Part shown: in pieces, positions 30,873-39,474 of the stretch
Numbering within the stretch: the stretch's first letter is position 1
Layout: every line of letters starts with the position of its first letter
From: Bacteroidaceae bacterium
GTDB lineage: Bacteria; Bacteroidota; Bacteroidia; Bacteroidales; Bacteroidaceae
NCBI GenBank assembly: GCA_017631315.1
Contig: JAGBTN010000018.1
Location: 187,555-251,554 of the forward strand
Length of the DNA: 64,000 bases
Reading direction: 5' to 3'
Position numbers and translations under genes: made by a program
The notes under the pieces: generated by a model
Told to the model about the DNA's origin: nothing
What the model saw: the letters and a program-made list of their open reading frames with translations, nothing else
The model's database searches: none

Positions 30873-33800
30873 ATGGTGTTTCTCAGTACATTTTTATGCT
30901 TGGCGCAGGCTCAAGTGCAACAGTCTCTGTTGGCTTCGGCTCTGATTACCGACCCCACATGGGTTTTCTCGGTGGTGTTGGGCATCATTCTGTTTGCTCC
31001 GTTGTTGCTTCGGCCGTTGCGTATTCCTCCCGTCATTGTGCTTATTCTGGCGGGTATTCTTGTTGGCCCATACGGATTCAACCTTTTGGCGCACGACCGT
31101 TCTTTTGAACTCTTTGGGCAGGTAGGCATATATTATATAATGTTCCTTGCCGGTCTGGAACTGGAAATGGGCAGCGTGGAGCAATATGGACGCGATGGCC
31201 TTCGTTTTGGCTTCCTCACCTTTGCCATTCCTTTTGTGATAGGCATTGCCTCGAGCATGCTGCTGCTCGACTTCAGTTTGGCAACAAGTATTCTGCTTGC
31301 CTGCATATATGCCAGCCACACACTCGTGACCTATCCCATCGTAGGACGTTATGGCTTGAGCCGGCATCGCACGGTTGTCGTCACGGTTGTTGCTACGGCT
31401 TTTGCGCTTTTTGCTGCCCTGCTTGTCCTGGCGTTGGTCATCGATGGGCAAAACCCCGACACATCGTGGCTCACCTGGCTGTTCTTTGGCCTGAAATGCG
31501 TGTCATACATCGCCTTCGTCATCTTTGTCTTTCCCCGTATAGGCCGTTGGTTCATGCGCCGCTACGACGACAGTGTCATGCAATATATATTTGTACTTCT
31601 GCTCGTCTTCCTCAGTGCATCGCTTGCCAAACTGGTGGGACTGGAAGGCTTGCTCGGTGCGTTCCTTGCCGGTTTGATAGTCAATCGACTCATTCCGAAG
31701 ACGAGTCCTCTGATGACACGCCTTGAATTTGTAGGCAATGCCCTGTTCATCCCATATTTCCTGATAGGCGTAGGCATGATAATCGACCTCGGCATCCTTG
31801 TCCGACACCCCGAAGCCCTCTGGGTTGTCGTCGTGATGGTGCTGACGGGAGCCTTGACCAAATGGCTGGCCTCTGCAATAATGGCATGGACCATGGGCGA
31901 GAGCCGTCACAGCATGTGGCTCATGTTTGGCCTGACCAATGCACATGCCGCCGGTGCTCTTGCCATTGTGACCATAGGCACAGCGCCGGAAGTGCAACTC
32001 ATGAACGACGAGGTTTTGGGCGGCACAGTCATGCTCATTCTCTTCAGTTGCCTCATCAGCGGTTTTGCCACAAACCATGGTGCCAAGCAACTTGCCTTGA
32101 GCGATACGTCGCTCGAAGACAACCGAGGCTCCTATCACGGCAAATGTCTCATTACTTACAGTCAGGAAGACAATGTCGATGTAATGACCCAACTTGCCAT
32201 ACTTATCCGCAATCCATTCATCCCCGATAACCTTATGGGACTTGCCGTAGCCTATGCCGGCAGCGACAACGATGGCGTAGAGATGCACCGGCGAGGACGC
32301 ATCCTGCTCGAAAAGGCACAGATGATTGCCGCTGCGGCAGATGTTCCTATGGCTACACTCAACCGCATGAGCACTAACATTGCAGGCGGCATACTCCATA
32401 CGATGAACGAATATGACTGCGGTGAGGTAATCATGTGCCTCAACGACCGCACCACCGGTATGGCAAAGTCTTCCCTGGGAACGGTCATCGATAACGTCGT
32501 AGGCGGCACCCACCGTGAGGTGATGGCTGTGCGTAGCATTGTTCCGCCCGGAACAATCAGAAGAGTGGTTGTAGCCGTTCCGCAGAAAGCAGAATACGAA
32601 GTGGGGTTCTACAAATGGCTGGAACATATTTGCCGAATAGGCGAGGAACTCGATTGCCATCTGGAATACCATGCGCATGCCGAGACCTTACCTTATATAA
32701 AAGGCTATATGGAACAAAAGCACAGCCACGTCCGTTCGCACTACAACGAAATGAACCGCTGGATGCAGTTCCTCAATCTGCGTAACGAAATGGGACTCGA
32801 CACCATGCTGGTAGCCGTTACGGCAAGGCCGGGCTTCATTTCCTATCAGAACAAGTTCGAGGAACTGCCATTGCTCATCCATCGTTACTTCAGCAACACG
32901 AACGTGATGCTGCTTTTCCCCGACCAATGGGGAGAACCACAGGAAAGCATCTCCGTCTTTATGCCTAACGGTACTGCAGTACAAAGGCAACCACGTTCCA
33001 TTCGCGATTGGCTGCGCCACAAGTTCCTTACAGCACGCCGTTCTGCCCTGACGCTGTTCCTCCTGTCGCTTCCCTGCTTTTCTCTTCTCTCTACGGCACA
33101 ACGTCCTCGCTTCGACAAGATGTCGCCAATGGTTAGGCTTCAGGTTCTTTCCAACTCTTCCTCGAAGACACACGGCAGAGAACATCGTCAAGCAGCATTG
33201 TCAAACCGAGGCGAGAGAATGCTTACGCTCGTGCAGACCACCGACGAAGATGTGCTCGAGGCCTATGGTTGCCACAGCTTTGCACACTGGGGAGACATTC
33301 ATGCCGTGTCTGTTCCGAAGTCGGAACTGGCAGCTCTGTCGCTTCGTCCGGAGATTTTGCGCATAGAAGGGGGCAGAGTGTGCGATGCCCACATCGATAC
33401 GTCTGCCATCATCATCCGTTCCGCACCGTTGCGCGAGGCAACACCTTATCGCTCAGCATACACGGGCAGAGGCGTTGTGGTGGGCGTTATGGACATCGGT
33501 TTCGACTTGACAAACCCCACTTTCTATAGTCGTGACCTCGGTACATATCGTGTCCGTTCTTTCTGGGACATGCTCGATTATGACGGAGAAAGCGAACAAG
33601 AGATGCCCATAGGAGCGGCTTACACTTCGAGTGCAAGCGTATTACGGAAGGCTCATTCTTCCGATAGTCGTCTGCAATACCACGGAACTCATACGGCCAG
33701 CACTGCAGCCGGAAGCGGATATGACTCTCCATATGTGGGCATGGCTCCCGATGCAGACATCTGTCTGGTGTCTAATTGTGTCTCTTCCGACAAGGAAATG

Positions 33801-35129
33801 GTCCCAGACTCTTTGTGGGATTTCTATGGTCCTGTTGCCGACTTGCTCGGTTTTGAATACATCTTCCGCTATGCCGACAAGGTGGGGAAACCCTGTGTGG
33901 CAAGTTTCAGCGAGGGCTCTCACGAGGACCTTTGGGGCGAAGCACAACTCTACAGCGTTGTTCTCGACAGTCTGGTACGCCCCGGACGCCTTATCTGTGC
34001 CTCGGCAGGCAATCAGCATCTCTATGGCACATACATGAAAAAAACAGTTGGGAAGGAGCGTGTGGCATCGCTTATTCAGCCAACAGGAAACACAACTTAC
34101 ATGATGTTGCGCAGTCGCGGCGACTTCAAAATTCAACTGGACTTTATGGCTTCGCCAACATTGCTGCATAGAAGTTATGAGATGCCGGTCGAGGATATTC
34201 TTGCTGCCGAGGATAGTCTTCTTGTTGATACTATTACCGCAGGCGGTCTGACATACGAATTTATCTTTGGTGCCTATCCTTGTTGTTACGATTCCACTCA
34301 ACTTGTGACCGATGTCGTTATCAGCAAGATTGGGAAAGGCTTGATTCTTACCGTACAGATGGGCATAGGTGTGAGTGGTGCATCTTCGGAGGTGGAGGTT
34401 TTTCAGCAAATAGGTTATCTCACCAGCCAACCGGGATATCTCAATTATACAGATGCCCAATCAAGTCACAACATTCATTATCCTGCTTCCGACCCAAGTG
34501 TTATATGTGTGGGAGCGACTTCCTATAAGACCGGCTTCTATAACTTCGACGGGATATGGCAATCGAGAGACAGAGGTACAGGTGGAGTAGTGGCGACATA
34601 TAGCAGTCGGGGCCCAACGCTTTTGGGTAATATCAAACCCGATGTTGTTGCTCCGGGAACGAATATTGCTGCGGCGTTCAACAGTTACTACGTAGAGATG
34701 AATCCCGATTATAACACTTCGGAACACGATGTTGCCCGTTATTCGTTCAAGGGTAGGGACTATGCATGGGGCATGGAATCGGGCACAAGTATGTCGTGCC
34801 CCATGGTGGCTGGCATCATAGCACAGTGGATGGAGGCCGTGCCAACGTTGTCGCGCGAGCAGGTGCTTGAGGTCTTTCAGGCCACTTGCCGTCGTCCGGA
34901 TTCATCGCTGACGTATCCCAACAACGATTATGGCTATGGTGAGATTGATGCAGAGGCAGGTCTTGACTATCTGCTTTCGAACTACGATGGCCTTGCTTCG
35001 GTGCCTTCTTCGCTCAAGCAGCGCGGAATATACGATTTGCAGGGCAGGCGAGTGGAACATCCTTCGAAGGGAATATATATTATTACAGACGAGAAGGGAA
35101 CTAGAAAGAAGGTTTTCCTGAACAAATAA
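30873..35129 (+). CDS. Cation:proton antiporter fused to a subtilisin-like peptidase with sorting tail
   Basis: 1418 residues in one uninterrupted frame. Residues about 1-400 are a CPA2 sodium/proton antiporter with some 12 helices (VGIYYIMFLAGLELEMGS, LEGLLGAFLAGLIVNRL). Residues about 410-690 are soluble, like the USP-type regulatory domain of such antiporters. At about 715-745 a basic stretch and hydrophobic segment ending SLLSTAQ look like an internal signal peptide or anchor. Then an S8 peptidase with intact triad: Asp in VVVGVMDIGFD (~870), His in YHGTHTAS (~938), Ser in GTSMSCPMVAG (~1305). The end IYDLQGRRVEHPSKGIYII is the sorting tail. Normally these are separate proteins. Confidence 0.82.
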   Translation: MVFLSTFLCLAQAQVQQSLLASALITDPTWVFSVVLGIILFAPLLLRPLRIPPVIVLILAGILVGPYGFNLLAHDRSFELFGQVGIYYIMFLAGLELEMGSVEQYGRDGLRFGFLTFAIPFVIGIASSMLLLDFSLATSILLACIYASHTLVTYPIVGRYGLSRHRTVVVTVVATAFALFAALLVLALVIDGQNPDTSWLTWLFFGLKCVSYIAFVIFVFPRIGRWFMRRYDDSVMQYIFVLLLVFLSASLAKLVGLEGLLGAFLAGLIVNRLIPKTSPLMTRLEFVGNALFIPYFLIGVGMIIDLGILVRHPEALWVVVVMVLTGALTKWLASAIMAWTMGESRHSMWLMFGLTNAHAAGALAIVTIGTAPEVQLMNDEVLGGTVMLILFSCLISGFATNHGAKQLALSDTSLEDNRGSYHGKCLITYSQEDNVDVMTQLAILIRNPFIPDNLMGLAVAYAGSDNDGVEMHRRGRILLEKAQMIAAAADVPMATLNRMSTNIAGGILHTMNEYDCGEVIMCLNDRTTGMAKSSLGTVIDNVVGGTHREVMAVRSIVPPGTIRRVVVAVPQKAEYEVGFYKWLEHICRIGEELDCHLEYHAHAETLPYIKGYMEQKHSHVRSHYNEMNRWMQFLNLRNEMGLDTMLVAVTARPGFISYQNKFEELPLLIHRYFSNTNVMLLFPDQWGEPQESISVFMPNGTAVQRQPRSIRDWLRHKFLTARRSALTLFLLSLPCFSLLSTAQRPRFDKMSPMVRLQVLSNSSSKTHGREHRQAALSNRGERMLTLVQTTDEDVLEAYGCHSFAHWGDIHAVSVPKSELAALSLRPEILRIEGGRVCDAHIDTSAIIIRSAPLREATPYRSAYTGRGVVVGVMDIGFDLTNPTFYSRDLGTYRVRSFWDMLDYDGESEQEMPIGAAYTSSASVLRKAHSSDSRLQYHGTHTASTAAGSGYDSPYVGMAPDADICLVSNCVSSDKEMVPDSLWDFYGPVADLLGFEYIFRYADKVGKPCVASFSEGSHEDLWGEAQLYSVVLDSLVRPGRLICASAGNQHLYGTYMKKTVGKERVASLIQPTGNTTYMMLRSRGDFKIQLDFMASPTLLHRSYEMPVEDILAAEDSLLVDTITAGGLTYEFIFGAYPCCYDSTQLVTDVVISKIGKGLILTVQMGIGVSGASSEVEVFQQIGYLTSQPGYLNYTDAQSSHNIHYPASDPSVICVGATSYKTGFYNFDGIWQSRDRGTGGVVATYSSRGPTLLGNIKPDVVAPGTNIAAAFNSYYVEMNPDYNTSEHDVARYSFKGRDYAWGMESGTSMSCPMVAGIIAQWMEAVPTLSREQVLEVFQATCRRPDSSLTYPNNDYGYGEIDAEAGLDYLLSNYDGLASVPSSLKQRGIYDLQGRRVEHPSKGIYIITDEKGTRKKVFLNK

Positions 35130-35144
35130 TGTTACATATAGGAA

Positions 35145-35825
35145 ATGACGAACATGATAAAAATACGTGGCATAAAGAAGAGTTTCGGCAGTCTTGAAGT
35201 GCTTAAGGGTATTGATCTCGACATCGAACGCGGTAAGGTGATAAGCATTGTTGGTTCAAGTGGCGCAGGTAAGACGACACTTCTGCAAATCATGGGTACT
35301 CTTGATGAGGCCGACAGCGGCAGTGTGATTATCGATGGAGTGGATGTTATGAAGTTGAACGATGCCCAACGCTCGGCTTTTCGCAATAAGCACATGGGCT
35401 TTGTTTTCCAGTTTCATCAGTTGTTGCCGGAGTTTACGGCTTTGGAGAATGTGATGATGCCTGCTCTCATAGGCGGTGTTCCCAAACGTACAGCACGACA
35501 GCGTGCTGAGGAACTGCTTGGCTTCATGGGGCTCAAGAAGCGCTCTTCGCACAAGCCCAACGAACTTTCGGGCGGCGAGAAACAAAGAGTTGCTGTTGCA
35601 AGAGCTCTTGTTTGCAAGCCGGATGTGGTTTTTGCCGACGAGCCCAGCGGGTCGCTCGATACGCAGAACAAACAGGAACTGCACCGCCTTTTCTTCGATC
35701 TGCGAGACAAGATGGGGCAGACCTTCGTGATTGTTACGCACGACGAGCAACTGGCTTCTCTTGCAGACTGCAAGATTTCCATGAAGGACGGACGCATTAC
35801 GGATATTACTGAAAGCGAATCGTAA
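35145..35825 (+). CDS. lolD: ABC transporter ATPase, LolD type
   Basis: 226 residues. Walker [19 protein letters not shown] (about 40), signature [15 protein letters not shown] (about 142) and Walker [15 protein letters not shown] (about 162) are intact. The sequence resembles LolD, which powers release of lipoproteins from the inner membrane. The permease partners LolC/E are not nearby, so a different FtsX-type permease partner is possible. It starts 15 bp after the fusion gene and is probably cotranscribed; ATG 35145 or 35154 could serve. Confidence 0.85.
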   Translation: MTNMIKIRGIKKSFGSLEVLKGIDLDIERGKVISIVGSSGAGKTTLLQIMGTLDEADSGSVIIDGVDVMKLNDAQRSAFRNKHMGFVFQFHQLLPEFTALENVMMPALIGGVPKRTARQRAEELLGFMGLKKRSSHKPNELSGGEKQRVAVARALVCKPDVVFADEPSGSLDTQNKQELHRLFFDLRDKMGQTFVIVTHDEQLASLADCKISMKDGRITDITESES

Positions 35826-35892
35826 GACGATAAGGACAAGGATTTGTATCCCTCTGGCTGCCATTGTCTTATGAATCTCTTTGTTATAATGG

Positions 35893-35981
35893 AAAACATC
35901 TACTGTTAAGTTTGCCATAAAGGCGTGCCAAGTCGGGCAGTTTAACGTGCCTTGTTGGGCAACTTAACAGTAGATGTTTTT
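35893..35981 (+). repeat. 22-bp dyad repeat array E with terminal inverted repeats
   Basis: CGTG at 35924 and 35946, with decayed units in phase at about 35902 and 35968 (CAGT). The ends are a perfect 20-bp inverted repeat AAAACATCTACTGTTAAGTT / AACTTAACAGTAGATGTTTT (35893-35912, 35961-35980), so the whole element can fold into one hairpin. It lies between convergent genes and could end transcription from both sides. Confidence 0.92.
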
Positions 35982-36013
35982 CGACTATGTGTGGGGCGTA
36001 TGTTGCCCAGGCG

Positions 36014-37831
36014 CTATTTCAGAGCAATTTTCTTTCCTCCCCTTATGCAGATACCTTGGAACTCTCTTGTGTTTTCCACTTTCCGTCCGAGAAGGTCGTA
36101 TGTGGCATCTGTTGAATTCGGCTGGGAGATAACCGGCGAAATGGCATCGTCTATTGGTGGTGCCATGAGGTATAGCGGAACCCATGTGGCAGGTTTTGCC
36201 GGCAAAGCGTCGGGTATGCATTCTACGATTTGCTGCGTGCCGTCGCCCGTAATGGTTTCAAGATTTATGCCCAGTTTCTTTTCTGATGGTGCTTCGGAAA
36301 GGCCGATGGAGGCCCATGGTATTGCCATCTCAATCCGATAATAGGCCGATACTACTTTTCCTACACATTCTATGTCTGGTAAGGCTGTCTCTGCCCAATC
36401 TTTTCCATTGCCGCGGAATGTCTTAAAGGTGCCGTCAGGCAAAATGTTGAAACGGTAGGATGTTGGCATCGGAACGTCGGTGTTTGCATATTTGTTGTCC
36501 ACATACAGCACGATGCCGTCGGGGAACGGCTCTTCTGTTTTGGCATTACGCCGATAGACGATGCACGACATATAGAGCGCATCGCTATCGTAGGCAAAAT
36601 CTGTATAGGAGAATGTGCCCGTTTCGTTGCCCATCGGGATTTGTTGTCCCTTTGCGTTGTAGTAGGTATCATCGCCGGAAGACAGACCGTCTATTACGGG
36701 TTTGGCATAGGGCGCATGGAATTGTTTCATGGGATAGCCTTTCACCATTGTCACCTTCCCGTCCAATCCGCCTACAGCAACAACAATGCCTGTGTCGATG
36801 ACAGCCAGAGAGTTCCACCAACTACCTTTCGTCGTGCCCTGATAGAATGGCTTCGACATAGCCTTGAAGTCTTTAGCCTGTTTGTTTCCTACATAGACAT
36901 ACATCTTCATGTTGTCGCCATCGCCGTATGTGGACTGGTGCGACATAACAGTCTCGCCATTTGGCAGTACGCGCAAATAAGGGGCGCCGCCTTTGCAGAC
37001 AGGACAATAGCCGTAGTTTATGCTCTGGTTGCGCATAGTACTCGTGCCGTTTACGAAGGAATTGTTCTTCCAGTTGTTGCTGAGCGGCGTGCGAACCGTG
37101 GTGGGAACAAAGTCGCCAATGCCACTCCAGCCATTGTCTTCAATGGCAACCACGATAGTTTTCTTGTCGCCGAGTAATACGGGAACAGGCATGCCGTCGC
37201 GATAACCGCTTCGGTACGAAATGCGTTGGGGCGCAGTCCAGGTCAGTCCGCCATCAAAACTCCGACAGAGAGAAATCTGCTGCTCGCCTGTCGTTGTGTA
37301 AGGACTCTCGTCGGCAAAATACAGTTGCAGCTCGCCGCTTGGCAGTTCAAGGAACGATGGTTCCCAACATCCGTTCTCGAAAATGTAGTCTGCATCATAG
37401 ACAAAGATTTCGTTCGACCATGTTCTTCCACCATTCGTGCTACGGCGCAGTCGGATACCGAAACGCCGGTCTTTGGTGAATGGCTCAGATGGACGAGGAT
37501 TGTATGCAACCAAAATTGTTCCATCAGAGAGTTGTACGAGGTCCGGAACACAGTTGGGGGTATTATTCGTGTTAGGGGCAATAAGAGTAGGCGAAGACCA
37601 TGTCCTGCCTTGATTGGTGGAGAAACTGACTTTGATGCCGCCGCTTTCGCAACAAGCCATTAACCGTCCGTCGCTCAACTCAATAAGCCTTCCGTATCCC
37701 CCGCCATTAAATATGGTTACGGGTGTACGTGCATCCCAAAAGATGCGGCTGCCGCTGTAGCGAGCCATCGATGCAGCTGTGAGATGCATACACAGGCATA
37801 GGAAGGTAAATTGCAAAAGGAATCGTTTCAT
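36014..37831 (-). CDS. Secreted sialidase-fold (BNR repeat) glycoside hydrolase
   Basis: 605 residues with a signal peptide (FLLQFTFLCLCMHLTAAS). Three Asp-box motifs are visible (STNQGRTWSSP, STNGGRTWSNE, SFDGGLTWTAP), diagnostic of a six-bladed propeller hydrolase. The FRIP motif of true GH33 sialidases is not seen, so a GH93-like or unassigned activity is as likely. Residues about 375-565 look like a CBM9/DOMON carbohydrate-binding domain (YRIEMAIPWASIGLSEAPSE). The tail ATYDLLGRKVENTREF...GGKKIALK matches the sorting tail of its neighbours. Third gene of the M6 peptidase operon, 8 bp after the second peptidase. Confidence 0.85.
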   Translation of the reverse strand: MKRFLLQFTFLCLCMHLTAASMARYSGSRIFWDARTPVTIFNGGGYGRLIELSDGRLMACCESGGIKVSFSTNQGRTWSSPTLIAPNTNNTPNCVPDLVQLSDGTILVAYNPRPSEPFTKDRRFGIRLRRSTNGGRTWSNEIFVYDADYIFENGCWEPSFLELPSGELQLYFADESPYTTTGEQQISLCRSFDGGLTWTAPQRISYRSGYRDGMPVPVLLGDKKTIVVAIEDNGWSGIGDFVPTTVRTPLSNNWKNNSFVNGTSTMRNQSINYGYCPVCKGGAPYLRVLPNGETVMSHQSTYGDGDNMKMYVYVGNKQAKDFKAMSKPFYQGTTKGSWWNSLAVIDTGIVVAVGGLDGKVTMVKGYPMKQFHAPYAKPVIDGLSSGDDTYYNAKGQQIPMGNETGTFSYTDFAYDSDALYMSCIVYRRNAKTEEPFPDGIVLYVDNKYANTDVPMPTSYRFNILPDGTFKTFRGNGKDWAETALPDIECVGKVVSAYYRIEMAIPWASIGLSEAPSEKKLGINLETITGDGTQQIVECIPDALPAKPATWVPLYLMAPPIDDAISPVISQPNSTDATYDLLGRKVENTREFQGICIRGGKKIALK

Positions 37832-37839
37832 AATTATTG

Positions 37840-39462
37840 TTATTGGTTTAAGATTTTCTTCCCTTCTTGGATTATTATCCCCGAATAATTTCCATATACC
37901 CTCTGTCCGTTGAGATTGTATCGTTGCGTCTCGGTTGGAAAGGTGGAACGGAAACCAATGCCCAACGCCTCGGAATCGAAGACAAAACTAATAAGCCCGT
38001 CTGCCGATTCGGTAATCTCTGTGATGGAATGATCCATTAACTTCTTACCTTCAAGGTTGGAATTGTAAGGACTCCATGCAGGTACAGACATGTCGGTGAG
38101 TTCTGTCTTTCCCAAAGTGCCAGGCCAGGGGTCGGCAGACATGGTGAAGGAAGTGCGGATGTTGTCCGCTGGGATTATGGTCATGCGTTGATGTGAACGT
38201 ACGGTATTTACAGTGTTCTCAGCCCAGACAAAACTGTCGTAGTCCACATGAAGAATTAGCATTCCATGTCCCTCAAGGTGTTTATCCCAACCTGTTTGCT
38301 GACGATTTTCTAACAAATAGTATTCGTTATCATTACCATTGTTCTTCAAAATGTATGCAATAGGTTCGGAAGTCAAAGCTGCCATGTCGGTTATTGCCGT
38401 TGCCTCGCAGAGCTCAATTGGTTGAAGCCAACCGCAGAACATACGTTCGTAACTCGTAAAACCGGCAGGTGTTCCACCATCTCCATTATACTCACCATAG
38501 TCCATAAGGTCCCACGAGTCCATGCCAAAATTACTTCCCATTGTGTCGTAAAAGTCCGGAAGCCCAAAACAATGTGCAAATTCGTGGCAAGCAATACCAA
38601 TGCCCGTAATAGATGTTCCGCTCCTGCCCAATAATTCTGCACTGGTGGCATAGGCATCAATCCTTACACCGTCAGCAATGACTGCCCCCTTGCCGTCGTT
38701 CTCGTACTCATATGCTTCCGAAAGAAACCACGCATGAGACCATATGTCGGCAGCTCTTCTGCTCTGCGCCTCGTCAAAACCCGAATGAATAACGAAGATA
38801 TGTTCCACCTCTCCGTCGTTATCCCAATCATACAGACTAAAATCCGTGTCGTTGTCCACTAGGTGAATTGCTTCAGATATCATCTCTGCAGTATGTGCAT
38901 CGTCGCCATTGATGTTGTTCCCGCCGTAGTATGACAGCGGTTTACTCATTGTGACTGGTCCTACAACATCAAAACTGAAATCAAATAATCCGTAACTTGC
39001 ATCGTGGAAATAATCTCGAACAGAGCCTGAATTTAACTCGTCGGAATAGCCTCTTTCGTTAAAGAAACGCTGAAAGTCAGCATTTGTATAGTGAAACGGA
39101 GTCTCTGGAAACTGAACCAATATCACCAACCCTCGTTTGCTGCCAGTAATACTGTTCTGTTTATTTTCCCTTTTTGCTGCGTTTCGTTTGGCAAGAGTTT
39201 TTGCCCGCATGGATGCCTTTGCAGTCCAGCATCTTTGGATACTATCGGCATTGATGAAACGAGCAATGCCGTCTTTGCCACAATCAAGGAGCAAACCTTC
39301 GTCTGTCCGATAGAAATGTATGTTTTCGTCGCCCATCCATGTTGCCTCTACCGAGGTGCCGTCTGCCAGGAGGAGTGTGCACCTTTCCCTCTTCGCAGGG
39401 ACAGAAAATGCAGATAAGGCGTAGAGGTAAAGAACAATGCAGAGAATAGGGTTACGCATCAT
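37840..39462 (-). CDS. Secreted M6-family metalloprotease (paralogue 1)
   Basis: 540 residues with an N-terminal signal peptide. The zinc site is ACHEFAHCFGLPDFYDTMG (HExxH with a downstream Asp), near residue 275, as in immune inhibitor A peptidases. LVILVQFPETPF and SVRDYFHDASYGLFDFSFDV are typical of the M6 domain of Bacteroidetes. The sorting tail ends TQRYNLNGQRVYGN...EGKKILNQ. It is 12 bp downstream of a longer paralogue and 8 bp upstream of the BNR hydrolase, so all three are probably made and secreted together to degrade host or food glycoproteins (inference). Confidence 0.9.
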   Translation of the reverse strand: MMRNPILCIVLYLYALSAFSVPAKRERCTLLLADGTSVEATWMGDENIHFYRTDEGLLLDCGKDGIARFINADSIQRCWTAKASMRAKTLAKRNAAKRENKQNSITGSKRGLVILVQFPETPFHYTNADFQRFFNERGYSDELNSGSVRDYFHDASYGLFDFSFDVVGPVTMSKPLSYYGGNNINGDDAHTAEMISEAIHLVDNDTDFSLYDWDNDGEVEHIFVIHSGFDEAQSRRAADIWSHAWFLSEAYEYENDGKGAVIADGVRIDAYATSAELLGRSGTSITGIGIACHEFAHCFGLPDFYDTMGSNFGMDSWDLMDYGEYNGDGGTPAGFTSYERMFCGWLQPIELCEATAITDMAALTSEPIAYILKNNGNDNEYYLLENRQQTGWDKHLEGHGMLILHVDYDSFVWAENTVNTVRSHQRMTIIPADNIRTSFTMSADPWPGTLGKTELTDMSVPAWSPYNSNLEGKKLMDHSITEITESADGLISFVFDSEALGIGFRSTFPTETQRYNLNGQRVYGNYSGIIIQEGKKILNQ

Positions 39463-39474
39463 TAGGCAGAATTA

